The position numbers and the translations under genes are program-made. Positions 46,583-56,052 of a DNA stretch of 64,000 nt are shown here, piece after piece. Under the pieces are notes generated by a model. It made no database searches, was not told the origin of the DNA, and worked only from the letters and a program-made list of their open reading frames with translations. Origin of the DNA: Bacteroidota bacterium (GTDB taxonomy: Bacteria > Bacteroidota > Bacteroidia > Chitinophagales > Chitinophagaceae). How positions within the stretch are numbered: position 1 is the first letter of the stretch; the number at the start of each line of letters is the position of its first letter. The DNA is taken from contig JAFDXI010000046.1 of NCBI GenBank assembly GCA_018268035.1, forward strand, positions 55,170 to 119,169. Direction: 5' to 3'.

Positions 46583-48031
46583 TCACCCTACACTTCCTTC
46601 TAAACTGATTGCTAAAAGTTTTTGTGCTTCCACAGCAAACTCCATCGGCAACTGGTTCATCACTTCTTTGGCAAAACCATTGATGATTAAAGCAACTGCA
46701 GTTTCTGTATCAATACCGCGCTGGTTGCAATAAAAAATCTGGTCTTCACCTATTTTGCTCGTAGTGGCTTCATGCTCCACGATTGCTGTACTATTTTTTG
46801 TTTCAATGTATGGGAAAGTATGTGCGCCACATTTATCACCCAACAACAATGAATCACATTGTGAAAAGTTGCGTGCATTGTGTGCATTTTTTCCAACCTG
46901 TACAAGGCCCCTGTAACTATTCTGGCTTTTGCCTGCAGAGATACCTTTTGAAACTATACGGCTGCGTGTATTTTTTCCTACATGCATCATCTTTGTGCCG
47001 GTATCAGCCTGCTGAAAATTGTTGGTAACTGCAACTGAATAAAATTCTCCAATAGAATTATCACCTTTTAAAATCACACTCGGGTATTTCCATGTGATAG
47101 CAGAACCTGTCTCTACCTGTGTCCATGAAATCTTTGCATTAGCACCGCAAATACCTCTTTTTGTAACGAAATTATAAATGCCACCCCTGCCTTCTTTATC
47201 ACCAGGGTACCAGTTCTGTACTGTTGAATATTTTATTTCAGCATTATCTAATGCAATCAGTTCAACCACTGCAGCATGCAACTGGTTTTCATCACGCATG
47301 GGTGCAGTACAACCTTCGAGGTAACTCACATAAGCGCCTTCATCTGCAATAATTAATGTACGTTCAAACTGCCCGGTATTTTCTGCGTTGATGCGGAAAT
47401 ATGTTGACAATTCCATCGGGCAACGGACACCTTTCGGAATATAACAGAAAGAGCCATCAGTGAAAACAGATGAATTTAATGCTGCGAAAAAATTATCTGT
47501 CATCGGCACAACAGAGCCGAGGTATTTCTTCACCAGTTCAGGATGGTTTTTGATGGCTTCTGTGATGGAACAGAAAATAATTCCCTGTTCAGCCAGTTGT
47601 TTCTGAAATGTTGTAGCAATAGAAACACTGTCAATCACTGCATCCACAGCCACTCCTGAAAGCCGTTTTTGTTCACTCAATGAAATGCCCAGCTTTTCAA
47701 AAGTCTTGCGCAGTTCAGGGTCCACTTCATCCAGGCTTTTTGGTTTCGCTTTTTGTTTGGGAGCAGAATAATATTTTATTGCCTGGTAATCAATCTTCGG
47801 ATAAGAAATATTAGCCCAGGAAGGTTCTTTATGTTCAATGGTTTGCCAGTAACGGAATGCTTTCAACCTCCATTCCAGCATCCATTCCGGCTCATTCTTT
47901 TTAGCCGAAATAAAGCGGATAATATCTTCACTTAAACCAAATGGAGCTTCGTCTTTTTCTATTTCTGTAACAAACCCATATTTATAATCACTAAGTGCGG
48001 TTTCTTCTAAAGTTGTTATCATTTCGCTCAT
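46583..48031 (-). CDS. sufB: SufB, scaffold subunit of SufBCD
   Basis: First gene of the SUF operon; the subunit on which the cluster is built. 482 aa from the ATG at 48031; the ATG at 48046 would add five residues and overlap the promoter. Blocks: [48 protein letters not shown] with the conserved Cys region, and [19 protein letters not shown]. It is separated from sufC by the four-helix-bundle cassette, which fills the whole gap. Confidence 0.96.
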   Translation of the reverse strand: MSEMITTLEETALSDYKYGFVTEIEKDEAPFGLSEDIIRFISAKKNEPEWMLEWRLKAFRYWQTIEHKEPSWANISYPKIDYQAIKYYSAPKQKAKPKSLDEVDPELRKTFEKLGISLSEQKRLSGVAVDAVIDSVSIATTFQKQLAEQGIIFCSITEAIKNHPELVKKYLGSVVPMTDNFFAALNSSVFTDGSFCYIPKGVRCPMELSTYFRINAENTGQFERTLIIADEGAYVSYLEGCTAPMRDENQLHAAVVELIALDNAEIKYSTVQNWYPGDKEGRGGIYNFVTKRGICGANAKISWTQVETGSAITWKYPSVILKGDNSIGEFYSVAVTNNFQQADTGTKMMHVGKNTRSRIVSKGISAGKSQNSYRGLVQVGKNAHNARNFSQCDSLLLGDKCGAHTFPYIETKNSTAIVEHEATTSKIGEDQIFYCNQRGIDTETAVALIINGFAKEVMNQLPMEFAVEAQKLLAISLEGSVG

Positions 48032-48035
48032 GCGG

Positions 48036-48043
48036 CAAAAGTA
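48036..48043 (-). promoter_or_regulatory. -7 element of the SUF operon promoter
   Basis: TACTTTTG on the minus strand, four bases before the sufB ATG at 48031. It implies a very short or absent leader. The palindrome at 48041-48058 overlaps its upstream end. Confidence 0.5.
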
Positions 48044-48058
48044 CAAATCAATTTGTAC
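48041..48058 (-). promoter_or_regulatory. Perfect palindrome at the SUF promoter, candidate operator
   Basis: GTACAAATCAATTTGTAC: two 8-bp arms around CA. It overlaps the first bases of the -7 element and covers the space toward -33, where a bound repressor would block polymerase. The best candidate regulator is the Rrf2 protein at the end of the operon; this pairing is inference. Confidence 0.55.
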
Positions 48059-48210
48059 AAAAAAGTATAAATTAAAATTTTTGGTCAGGCAGGAGTAAAA
48101 TTTTCTAAATCAATAAAACAATGTATAAACAAACAATTGTTCATATTCATGGAAAAAAATACCGGTTAAGATTAATTCAATGATAAAACCAAAGTTTATG
48201 ATGTAGTATT

Positions 48211-48240
48211 TTGGATTGGGTGAACAGCGGGGTACATTTG
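48211..48240 (+). promoter_or_regulatory. gltX promoter
   Basis: TTG at 48211-48213, 19-bp spacer, TACATTTG at 48233-48240, then four bases to the ATG at 48245. Full match to the Bacteroidota consensus; the mRNA is probably leaderless. Confidence 0.65.
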
Positions 48241-48244
48241 TGGC

Positions 48245-49759
48245 ATGGATAGAAAAGTCAGGGTTCGTTTTGCCCCATCACCAACAGGCGGCTTGCATAT
48301 CGGTGGAATGCGCACCGTGTTATTCAATTACCTTTTTGCCAAACATCATAAAGGTGAATTTATTTTGAGGATAGAAGATACTGATCAAAACAGGTTTGTG
48401 CCCGGAGCAGAAGAATATATTTTTGATTGCCTGAAATGGTGTGGATTACAACCCGATGAAAGCATTATCCATGGCGGCGCTTATGGGCCTTACCGGCAGA
48501 GTGAAAGAAAAGATTTGTATAAAAAATATGCAGATGAGCTTGTAAAAAACGACCATGCTTATTATGCATTCGATACACCGGCAGAACTGGAAGAAAAAAG
48601 AAAACAGACACCGAATTTTCAGTACAACCAATCCACCCGCAACGTGATGAAAAATTCATTGACCCTGTGTGATGATGAAGTAAAAAAATTGTTGGCTACA
48701 AACACACAGCATGTAATCAGGATTAAAATACCACATGATGAAACGGTAGGTTTTACTGATATGATTCGTGGTGCAGTTAATTTTAATACTACACAGGTGG
48801 ATGATAAAGTTTTGCTGAAAGCAGATGGTATGCCTACCTACCATCTTGCAGTTGTTGTGGATGATTATCTAATGAAAGTTACACATGCTTTTCGTGGTGA
48901 AGAATGGTTGCCTTCAGCACCGGTGCATATTTTATTATGGCAATATTTATTTGGTTTGGAAAATATGCCTGAATGGGCACACTTGCCATTGATTTTAAAA
49001 CCTGATGGTAAAGGCAAGCTGAGCAAAAGGGATGGGGACCGCTTAGGGTTTCCTGTTTTTGCTATGAACTGGACCGACCCAAAAACAGGTGAGCTCACAG
49101 CGGGTTTCAGGGAAAGAGGGTTTTTGCCGGAAGCATTTATCAATTTCCTTGCACTGCTGGGTTGGAATGACGGAACAGAACAGGAAGTTTTTTCAATTGA
49201 TGAATTAATTAAAAATTTTTCAATGGAACGTGTTCATAAATCAGGTGCCCGGTTTGATTTTGAAAAATCAAAATGGTTCAACCATGAATGGATAAAACGA
49301 TTGCCTGTTTCTGCATACCTGGCAACAGTTAAACAACTTTTACAAGATGCAGGAGTGGGTGTGACTGATGATGAAAAATTAAAAACAGTCGTAGAACTGG
49401 TAAAAGATCGTTGTATTTTGCTAACTGATTTTGTGCAGCAATCCTCATTCTTTTTTCAAACACCCAAAGAAATTGATGTAAATGCAATTCAGCCAAAATG
49501 GAATGAGCAGAAGCAACAGTTTTTTGCAGAATTAATCCGTACTTATGAACTATCAACTTTATGGCAACATGAAGATCTCGAAAATTCATTTAAAGAATTG
49601 GCTGCTGCCAGTCAAATGAAACCGGGTGATGTATTATTACCATTCCGCATCATGCTGGTAGGTGGAAAATTCGGGCCTCATGTTTTTAATATTGCAGAAG
49701 TATTGGGTAAAGAAGAAACACTAACCCGCATTAAAAATACTTTGCAATTGTTGCAATAA
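48245..49759 (+). CDS. gltX: Glutamyl-tRNA synthetase
   Basis: Class I synthetase charging tRNA-Glu. 504 aa. The HIGH-type motif is HIGG at 18-21 in PSPTGGLHIGGMRT and the KMSKS-type motif is KLSKR at 258-262. LRIEDTDQNR and the Glu-binding ADGMPTYHLAVVVDD are also in place. The C-terminal helical anticodon-binding domain occupies about 330-504. Single copy in the window; next gene starts 31 bp later on the same strand. Confidence 0.97.
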   Translation: MDRKVRVRFAPSPTGGLHIGGMRTVLFNYLFAKHHKGEFILRIEDTDQNRFVPGAEEYIFDCLKWCGLQPDESIIHGGAYGPYRQSERKDLYKKYADELVKNDHAYYAFDTPAELEEKRKQTPNFQYNQSTRNVMKNSLTLCDDEVKKLLATNTQHVIRIKIPHDETVGFTDMIRGAVNFNTTQVDDKVLLKADGMPTYHLAVVVDDYLMKVTHAFRGEEWLPSAPVHILLWQYLFGLENMPEWAHLPLILKPDGKGKLSKRDGDRLGFPVFAMNWTDPKTGELTAGFRERGFLPEAFINFLALLGWNDGTEQEVFSIDELIKNFSMERVHKSGARFDFEKSKWFNHEWIKRLPVSAYLATVKQLLQDAGVGVTDDEKLKTVVELVKDRCILLTDFVQQSSFFFQTPKEIDVNAIQPKWNEQKQQFFAELIRTYELSTLWQHEDLENSFKELAAASQMKPGDVLLPFRIMLVGGKFGPHVFNIAEVLGKEETLTRIKNTLQLLQ

Positions 49760-49790
49760 AAACACTTCGTACCTTACCGCAAAAAAGTAA

Positions 49791-51320
49791 ATGAGCAAAA
49801 CCAATAAGTTGCTTTATTTTCTTGCTCTTTTGAAAATCATTATACCTTATTTATTGCAAAGCCCGGTGTATGAACCACACCGGGATGAATTTTTATACCT
49901 CGCAGAAGGACATCATCTCGCATTCGGTTTTATGGAAGTGCCACCCATGCTTTCCATATTTGCATGGCTCACACATATTTTTGGCAATGGGATGTTTTGG
50001 GTGAAATTGTGGCCTTCATTATTTGGAGCTGCAACATTTATTGCAGCAGGAAAAATTGTGCAATCACTTGGTGGAAAAAGTTTTGCCTTATTGTTGTTGT
50101 TCTTACCATTTATTTTCGGTGGTTATTTAAGAATGTTTTTTTTATTTCAACCCAATGCACCTGAAATATTTTTCTGGACAATGATTGCATATAGCATCAT
50201 CCGTTTTGTTCAGACACAACAAAATAAATTCCTCTACCTGTTTGGTGTAAGTGTTGCATTTGGGTTGATGAGTAAATACTCAGTTGCATTTTATACCACA
50301 AGCATCCTGCTGGCATTGTTGTGTACAAGCCATAGAAAAATATTTACCAACAAACATTTCTGGTATGCATCATTGATTGGACTTGTGATTGTGATACCCA
50401 ACATCATCTGGCAATATCAGAATTATTTTCCGCTCTTATTTCACATGCGTGAATTGCAGCAAACACAATTGCAATATGTTGCCCCCAAAGATTTCCTCAT
50501 GGGCCAGTTGATGATTAACTTCCCATGTTTCTTTATCTGGGTTACCGGCTTTTTATTTACATTGTTTTCAAAGCAATACCGGTTTATCGGGCTTGCCTAT
50601 ATTTTCGTGATAACATTATTGCTCATTGGCCATGGCAAAGATTATTATGCGGCAGGCGCTTATCCTGTGCTCTTTGCATTCGGCGCCAAAGTAATTGAAT
50701 CATTTACTTCAGTAAAAAGAAAATGGCTGCGTGTTATCAGCATACTATTTATTGTTGTATTCGGATTAGTTTCAATACCTGTCGCTTTGCCAATATTGCC
50801 ACCACAACAACTTGCCAATCTTTATGTAAAACTAAAGATTGAAAAAACCGGCGCATTGAAATGGGAAGACTTAAAAAATCATCCTTTACCGCAAGACTTT
50901 TCTGATATGCTGGGTTGGGAAGAAATGACACAGAAAACTGCAAAGGCATATTTAATGCTGAACGATGCAGAGAAAAAAGAAACAATTATTTTTTGTGATA
51001 ATTATGGTATGGCAGGCGCTGTAAATTATTATGCCCGTAAATATCATTTACCTGAAGCATACAGTGACAATGCAAGTTTTTTATATTGGCTACCTGCTCA
51101 TGTTAACTTAAAAAATATTGTATTGATAACAGATGACCATCATGAAAAAGAACATGATTTTGCGAAAGACTTTGAGTCTATCACCATCACAGATAGTGTA
51201 ACCAGTAAATTTGCCAGGGAGCGGGGTGATTACATTTATCTTTTAAAAGGCGCTGATGAAAATTTTCAAAAATATATGAAGGCAAAAATTGAAAAAGACA
51301 AAGCTGAATTCAAGTATTGA
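49791..51320 (+). CDS. Family 39-type membrane glycosyltransferase
   Basis: Integral membrane protein of 509 aa with about ten hydrophobic helices (about 1-360) and a soluble C-terminal part (about 370-509). The first loop YEPHRDEFLYLAEGHHLAFG, with the acidic Asp-Glu pair, and the later MEVPPML are typical of ArnT/PMT-like enzymes that use polyprenyl-phosphate sugars. The acceptor (lipid A, protein or glycan) is unknown. The lipid-linked donor could come from the enzyme at 2779-3570; that is inference. Its stop is 36 bp before the preferred start of the next gene, so the two are likely one unit. Confidence 0.85.
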   Translation: MSKTNKLLYFLALLKIIIPYLLQSPVYEPHRDEFLYLAEGHHLAFGFMEVPPMLSIFAWLTHIFGNGMFWVKLWPSLFGAATFIAAGKIVQSLGGKSFALLLLFLPFIFGGYLRMFFLFQPNAPEIFFWTMIAYSIIRFVQTQQNKFLYLFGVSVAFGLMSKYSVAFYTTSILLALLCTSHRKIFTNKHFWYASLIGLVIVIPNIIWQYQNYFPLLFHMRELQQTQLQYVAPKDFLMGQLMINFPCFFIWVTGFLFTLFSKQYRFIGLAYIFVITLLLIGHGKDYYAAGAYPVLFAFGAKVIESFTSVKRKWLRVISILFIVVFGLVSIPVALPILPPQQLANLYVKLKIEKTGALKWEDLKNHPLPQDFSDMLGWEEMTQKTAKAYLMLNDAEKKETIIFCDNYGMAGAVNYYARKYHLPEAYSDNASFLYWLPAHVNLKNIVLITDDHHEKEHDFAKDFESITITDSVTSKFARERGDYIYLLKGADENFQKYMKAKIEKDKAEFKY

Positions 51321-51355
51321 TTTTTTCATTTAACAATATTAAAACCTACAAAGAA

Positions 51356-52678
51356 ATGTTGGAAAATCTTCAGATTAAAAATGGTAAAAAAATTATATGG
51401 TGCTTATTATTATGTTGTGCCTTCACACGCATTCTTGCGCAACGTAAGACAGACAGTTTTCTGGAAAATATTTTAGCTACCAATAAAAACCCGCTTTTTC
51501 AAAAAGTGCTTTCCAATCCCGATGAATACCGGCTGCAAATAATTTACACACAGATAAACCGTGATAAGAATAACGTACCGGCATTTACGAATTACTATTT
51601 TAATGAAGATTCTTTATTCTTTTTTAACCCTGCATCAACAGTAAAACTTCCATTGGCGGCGTTGTCACTCGAAAAACTGAATACGATGAAAATTACCGGC
51701 GTCAATAAATTTACTTCGATGCAATTTGACAGTGCATATCAACGCCAGGTAAAAGAATTACAAGACAGCACCGCTCAATCAGGTTACCCTTCTATTGCAC
51801 AGTTTATACGCAAAGCATTTTTGATTAGTGATAATGACGCTTACAACCGGATGTACCAGTTTGTGGGGCAACAACGCATCAACAGGAGTTTACATGCAAA
51901 AGGGTACAACAGCACAAGGATAACCCGTGAGTTTATGGGCTACACCGAAGATGAAAACAGGCATACCAACCCAATTGATTTTATAAATAATGATGAAAGA
52001 ATAATTTATCATCAACCTATGCAGTACAATACTGATTCTTTTGATTTCTCCCATACGATAAAAATCGGCAGGGCGCATTATGATAATAATGACAGTCTCA
52101 TCAATGAACCGATTGATTTTACAAGGGTGAACAACCTGCCTTTGTATGACCTGCAACAAATTTTGCAATCCATCCTTTTCCCATATTCAGTGCCGTCATC
52201 TCAAAGGTTTGACCTCTCAAAAGATGATTATGCTTTTCTGAAACAATTTTTATCCCAATATCCTTCTGAAACGAATTATCCCAAATATGATACAGCACAA
52301 TATTTTGACAGCTATGTAAAATTTTTCTTTCGCGACAGCGCTCATCATTCAATACCCCCATACATCCGAGTGTTTAATAAAGTGGGATGGGCCTATGGAT
52401 TTTTAATTGATGCATCTTACATCGTTGATTTCAAACATAAGGTTGAATATATGCTGGCAGCTACTATTTACGCCAACAGCGATGGCATTTTGAATGATAA
52501 TAAATATGATGAAGAAACGGTTAGCCATCCTTTTATGTACCAGCTTGGTCAGACAATATATCAATATGAATTAAATAGAAAAAAGAAGTATCAACCAGAC
52601 CTCAGTGATTTTAAAATCAATTATGAAAAACGTGATCCTCATGACACAAGGCCTGCTATTAAAGACGCGGATAATTAA
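51356..52678 (+). CDS. Class A beta-lactamase-like serine hydrolase
   Basis: Exported protein (signal about 12-29, ending LAQR) of 440 aa from the ATG at 51356; a TTG at 51317 would overlap the previous gene by four bases and puts 13 polar residues before the signal. The three active-site elements of the penicillin-binding fold are visible: S94-T-V-K97, S158-D-N160, and KVG in place of KTG late in the protein. A clear class A Glu166 motif is not seen. The length exceeds true beta-lactamases by about 150 aa. It may be a peptidase or esterase of the cell wall rather than a resistance enzyme. Confidence 0.78.
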   Translation: MLENLQIKNGKKIIWCLLLCCAFTRILAQRKTDSFLENILATNKNPLFQKVLSNPDEYRLQIIYTQINRDKNNVPAFTNYYFNEDSLFFFNPASTVKLPLAALSLEKLNTMKITGVNKFTSMQFDSAYQRQVKELQDSTAQSGYPSIAQFIRKAFLISDNDAYNRMYQFVGQQRINRSLHAKGYNSTRITREFMGYTEDENRHTNPIDFINNDERIIYHQPMQYNTDSFDFSHTIKIGRAHYDNNDSLINEPIDFTRVNNLPLYDLQQILQSILFPYSVPSSQRFDLSKDDYAFLKQFLSQYPSETNYPKYDTAQYFDSYVKFFFRDSAHHSIPPYIRVFNKVGWAYGFLIDASYIVDFKHKVEYMLAATIYANSDGILNDNKYDEETVSHPFMYQLGQTIYQYELNRKKKYQPDLSDFKINYEKRDPHDTRPAIKDADN

Positions 52679-52739
52679 AAAAGACCAGGAACATATATTT
52701 TTATTAATGCAGGAATTAATCAGCAGAATTTAAAATCAA

Positions 52740-53432
52740 TCAACTCACTTTTACTCCAAAAAGATAACCCACCAAAGCAGACATCAACATAGCGAATGTG
52801 CCCCAGAAACATATTCGCATGATGGATTTTCCTATTGATGAACCGCCTGCCCTTGCAGCAATGGCACCTGAAGCAGCGAGGAAAATGATAGCACAACCAT
52901 ATTGAAAATAAATCATTTTATCTAAAGGTGCAAAGAAAGATACAATGACAGGCAAAGCGCCGCCTGCAATGAATGATGCAGCCGAAGCCAATGCTGCCTG
53001 GAAAGGTTTTGCCTGGGTGATTTCAGAAATACCCAATTCATCTTTGGCATGTGCGCCCAATGCGTCATGAAGAGTAAGCTGTGTAGCAACCTGCATTGCA
53101 AGATCATGGTTCAATCCTCTGTTGACATAAATTTTTGCCAGCTCTTTTAATTCCACAACAGGCATAAATTCCAGTTCCCTTTTTTCACGTTCGATGTCTG
53201 CTGTTTCAATATCAGATTGCGAGCTGACAGAAACAAATTCTCCTGCAGCCATAGATAATGCACCTGCTGCCAAACCTGCTAAAGCTGCTAATATCACCGG
53301 AGCCTTTGTATCGCTGGCTGCCGCCACACCAATTGCCAAACTGGTAGTTGACAGGATGCCATCATTGGCGCCTAATACTGCTGCACGCAACCATCCACTG
53401 CGGTTGATGTAATGCTTTTCTAATTCCATCAT
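52740..53432 (-). CDS. VIT-family metal transporter
   Basis: VIT1/CCC1-type membrane protein that moves Fe2+ or Mn2+ across the membrane. 230 aa. N-terminal NRSGWLRAAVLGANDGILS is highly characteristic, followed by helices with SMAAGEFVSVSSQSD, a cytoplasmic acidic metal-binding stretch (about 75-140), and three more helices at the C-terminus. Its start codon touches the radC stop codon (53432/53433), so the two genes are translationally close and probably co-transcribed. Confidence 0.92.
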   Translation of the reverse strand: MMELEKHYINRSGWLRAAVLGANDGILSTTSLAIGVAAASDTKAPVILAALAGLAAGALSMAAGEFVSVSSQSDIETADIEREKRELEFMPVVELKELAKIYVNRGLNHDLAMQVATQLTLHDALGAHAKDELGISEITQAKPFQAALASAASFIAGGALPVIVSFFAPLDKMIYFQYGCAIIFLAASGAIAARAGGSSIGKSIMRICFWGTFAMLMSALVGYLFGVKVS

Positions 53433-54122
53433 TTATAATAATCCCTCATCTGCAAAACTATAATACCCTTCTTCACTCACAATGATGTGATCCAAAACTT
53501 TTATATCAAGATATGTGGCTGCCTGAGAAATTTTTTTAGTGAGTTCTTCATCTGCCCTGCTGGGTTTGGTGCTGCCGCTGGGATGGTTGTGGCACAGTAT
53601 TATGTTCACAGCATCATTCTCCAAAGCTTTCTTTAAAATAATCCTTGGGTCGGCAACGGTACCGGTTATGCCACCTTCACTTACAATTTCAGTATGTTTT
53701 ATTTTATTAGCCTGGTTTAAATATAGCACTGCAAAAATTTCATGCTTTTTAAATTTAAATTGTGCCTGCAGGTATTCAGCTACATCTTTGCTTGCCTTAA
53801 ATACTTCTAATTTTTTTTCTGCAACATCTCTTCTCATGCCCAGCTCCAGCGCTGCTGCTATACTAATTGCCTTTGCTTCACCGATGCCTTTTATTTTCAG
53901 TTTCAAAATTTCTTTTACAGACATCTTACCCAATTTCTGCAAATCATTATCAACAGCGGCCAGCAATGATTTTGAAACATCCACAGCGCTTTTATCTTTT
54001 GTACCATTATTGATAAGAATAGCTAATAATTCAGCATTGCTTAATGCTTGGTTTCCTTTTAAGAGGAGCTTCTCTCTTGGCCTGTCATCAACAGCCCAAT
54101 TTTTAATAGAGTTTTCAGGCAT
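53433..54122 (-). CDS. radC: RadC family JAB-domain protein
   Basis: 229 aa. N-terminal helix-hairpin-helix part (about 1-90, with LLAILINNG and IKGIGEAKAIS) and C-terminal JAB/MPN domain with the metal motif HNHPSG at 178-183 and the later Asp at 191. Despite the name a role in DNA repair is unproven; the domain is a metalloprotease fold. Divergent from prs, with 73 bp between the two starts. Confidence 0.94.
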   Translation of the reverse strand: MPENSIKNWAVDDRPREKLLLKGNQALSNAELLAILINNGTKDKSAVDVSKSLLAAVDNDLQKLGKMSVKEILKLKIKGIGEAKAISIAAALELGMRRDVAEKKLEVFKASKDVAEYLQAQFKFKKHEIFAVLYLNQANKIKHTEIVSEGGITGTVADPRIILKKALENDAVNIILCHNHPSGSTKPSRADEELTKKISQAATYLDIKVLDHIIVSEEGYYSFADEGLL

Positions 54123-54195
54123 GGGGAAAAATATAAAACTTCAAATTAGTATTTCTTTTCTGAATTTTTATCTTCGCCGCCTATCTTGTTATTTT

Positions 54196-55146
54196 ATGAC
54201 ACCTTCAGTTAAGATTTTTTCGGGGACAGGCTCCCATGCGCTTGCAGAAAAAATAGCCCAACGTTTTGGCGTTCCGCAAGGAAAAGTAAATATTCAGAGA
54301 TTCAGCGACGGGGAGTTTCAACCTGTATTTCTTGAGAGTATCCGTGGCGATTATGTTTTCCTCATCCAGAGTACCTGTGCCCCCACAGATAACCTGATGG
54401 AATTATTGTTGATGATTGATGCTGCCAAACGAGCCAGTGCTTACAAAATCATTGCAGTAATCCCGTATTATGGTTATGCAAGGCAGGACAGGAAAGATAA
54501 ACCGAGGGTAGCCATTGGCTCCAAACTGGTAGCTTCTTTGCTGGAAAGAGCTGGCGCAACCCGTGTGATAACCATGGACTTGCATGCTGCCCAGATACAG
54601 GGTTTCTTTGACATCCCCGTGGATCATTTAGATAGTTCAGCAATTTTTATACCTTATATAGAACAACTTAAACTGCCAGACCTTACCTTTGCCGCCCCCG
54701 ACGTGGGAAGTACGAACCGCGTCAGGGAAATTGCCAGCTATTTTAATGCTGATATGGTGATTTGCGATAAACACCGCAAACGCGCCAACGAGATATCAAG
54801 CATGGTGTTAATAGGAGATGTGCAGGGAAAAGACATTGTGTTGATAGATGACATCGTTGATACCGGCGGCACACTGGCAAAAGCTGCAGCTCTTTTAAAA
54901 GATAATGGTGCTAAAAGTGTGAGGGCTTTGTGTACACATCCTGTTTTAAGTGGTAATGGTTATGAAAATATTGAAAACAGTGTATTGGAAGAATTAGTGG
55001 TTTGTGATACCATCCAGTTAAAAAAGCCTTCAACGAAGATAAAAGTTGTTTCTGTAGCCGATCTTTTTGCAATAGCCATCAGAAATGCTTACGAAAACAA
55101 AAGCATCACCAGCTTGTTTATTCATTCGCAGTTAAGAGATAAATAA
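54196..55146 (+). CDS. prs: Ribose-phosphate pyrophosphokinase
   Basis: Makes PRPP for purine, pyrimidine, His and Trp synthesis. 316 aa from the ATG at 54196, which gives the conserved opening VKIFSGTGSHALAEKIA; the frame is open for 219 codons upstream, antisense to radC, but that part is not homologous. Motifs: YYGYARQDRKDKPR (ATP loop), VITMDLHAAQIQGFF, and the PRPP loop VLIDDIVDTGGTL. Next gene is 180 bp downstream. Confidence 0.97.
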   Translation: MTPSVKIFSGTGSHALAEKIAQRFGVPQGKVNIQRFSDGEFQPVFLESIRGDYVFLIQSTCAPTDNLMELLLMIDAAKRASAYKIIAVIPYYGYARQDRKDKPRVAIGSKLVASLLERAGATRVITMDLHAAQIQGFFDIPVDHLDSSAIFIPYIEQLKLPDLTFAAPDVGSTNRVREIASYFNADMVICDKHRKRANEISSMVLIGDVQGKDIVLIDDIVDTGGTLAKAAALLKDNGAKSVRALCTHPVLSGNGYENIENSVLEELVVCDTIQLKKPSTKIKVVSVADLFAIAIRNAYENKSITSLFIHSQLRDK

Positions 55147-55326
55147 AAGGAAAGGTTTCTGATTAATACCCTGTTCTGCAGATGAATGTTCATGCAGTTC
55201 AAACTTGTGCTTATTTGAATGATATTTTAATAATTCAGTATGAGTACAAGGTTGATTTTCCAAATACAAACATGTTTTTTTAACATCCTCCATCTTAAAG
55301 AAAGTGATGGAGACAAAACATAAACA

Positions 55327-55977
55327 ATGAAGACAATTACAATCGAAGGACAACTGAGGACCGAACTTGGCAAAAAAGCCACCCGCCAGCTTCGCTCTCA
55401 GGAGCTTGTGCCTGGTGTAATTTACGGGGGTGCGCAGGAAGTGAATTTTTCTGCTCCTGCAAAGGCATTTAAAAATCTCGTTTACACACCACAGTTCCAG
55501 TTAGCAGAAGTGAAAGTAGATGGTAAAACTTACACCTGCATTATGAAAGACCTGCAGTTTGACAAGGTGAAAGACAACCTTATCCATGTGGACTTTCTTG
55601 AACTGGTAGAAGACAAGAAAGTATTAGCTGATTTACCATTAAAATTCACCGGTACACCTGCCGGTGTTAAAGAAGGTGGTAAACTGGTTACCAAGATGAA
55701 ATCGCTAAAGGTAAAAACATTACCTAAGTATTTAAAAGAAAACATTGAAGTGGACATCAGCGAACTCAAGCTGAATGAAAACATCAGGGTAGAAGATGTG
55801 AAAGCAGATAATATGGAGGTGATGAATTCTCCAAGAATTCCAATTGCTTCAGTGGTGCTTACCCGCCAGTTGAAACAAGAAGAAGCTGCGGCATCCACTG
55901 CTGCTCCGGCTACTGCTCCGGCTGCAAAAGCTGCTGCACCTGCCGCGAAAGCTGCTGCACCAGCTGCTAAAAAATAA
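55327..55977 (+). CDS. rplY: Ribosomal protein L25, Ctc type
   Basis: 5S rRNA-binding protein of the large subunit, long form with the C-terminal TL5 domain. 216 aa. N-terminal L25 domain (about 1-92, REQLR-like start GQLRTELGKKATRQLR), TL5 beta domain (about 93-185), and a 25-30 residue Ala/Pro/Lys tail made of repeated AAAPAAK units. The order prs, rplY, pth is common in bacteria. A terminator lies between it and pth. Confidence 0.95.
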   Translation: MKTITIEGQLRTELGKKATRQLRSQELVPGVIYGGAQEVNFSAPAKAFKNLVYTPQFQLAEVKVDGKTYTCIMKDLQFDKVKDNLIHVDFLELVEDKKVLADLPLKFTGTPAGVKEGGKLVTKMKSLKVKTLPKYLKENIEVDISELKLNENIRVEDVKADNMEVMNSPRIPIASVVLTRQLKQEEAAASTAAPATAPAAKAAAPAAKAAAPAAKK

Positions 55978-55998
55978 AGTTCTCTTTAGAATAGAATA

Positions 55999-56026
55999 GT
56001 CCCGCAGTTCTTTGTGGGACTTTTTT
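55999..56026 (+). terminator. Terminator between rplY and pth
   Basis: GTCCCGC (55999-56005) pairs with GTGGGAC (56014-56020), with one wobble pair, followed by six T. A GTG inside this stem would give an earlier start for pth; I reject it. Confidence 0.8.
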
Positions 56027-56052
56027 ATTTTTATAAAATTGTCATCAACGAT

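Noticed and set aside
40185..48031. Defence island or toxin-antitoxin reading of the region with the four-helix-bundle gene
   Set aside because: All neighbours are standard SUF genes; no nuclease, toxin or recombinase is present.
53539..54195. Long open frame upstream of prs, continuous with it
   Set aside because: It is antisense to radC; homology to PRPP synthetase starts only at the ATG at 54196.
56014..56052. Earlier GTG start for pth
   Set aside because: It lies inside the terminator stem and adds residues not found in the family.
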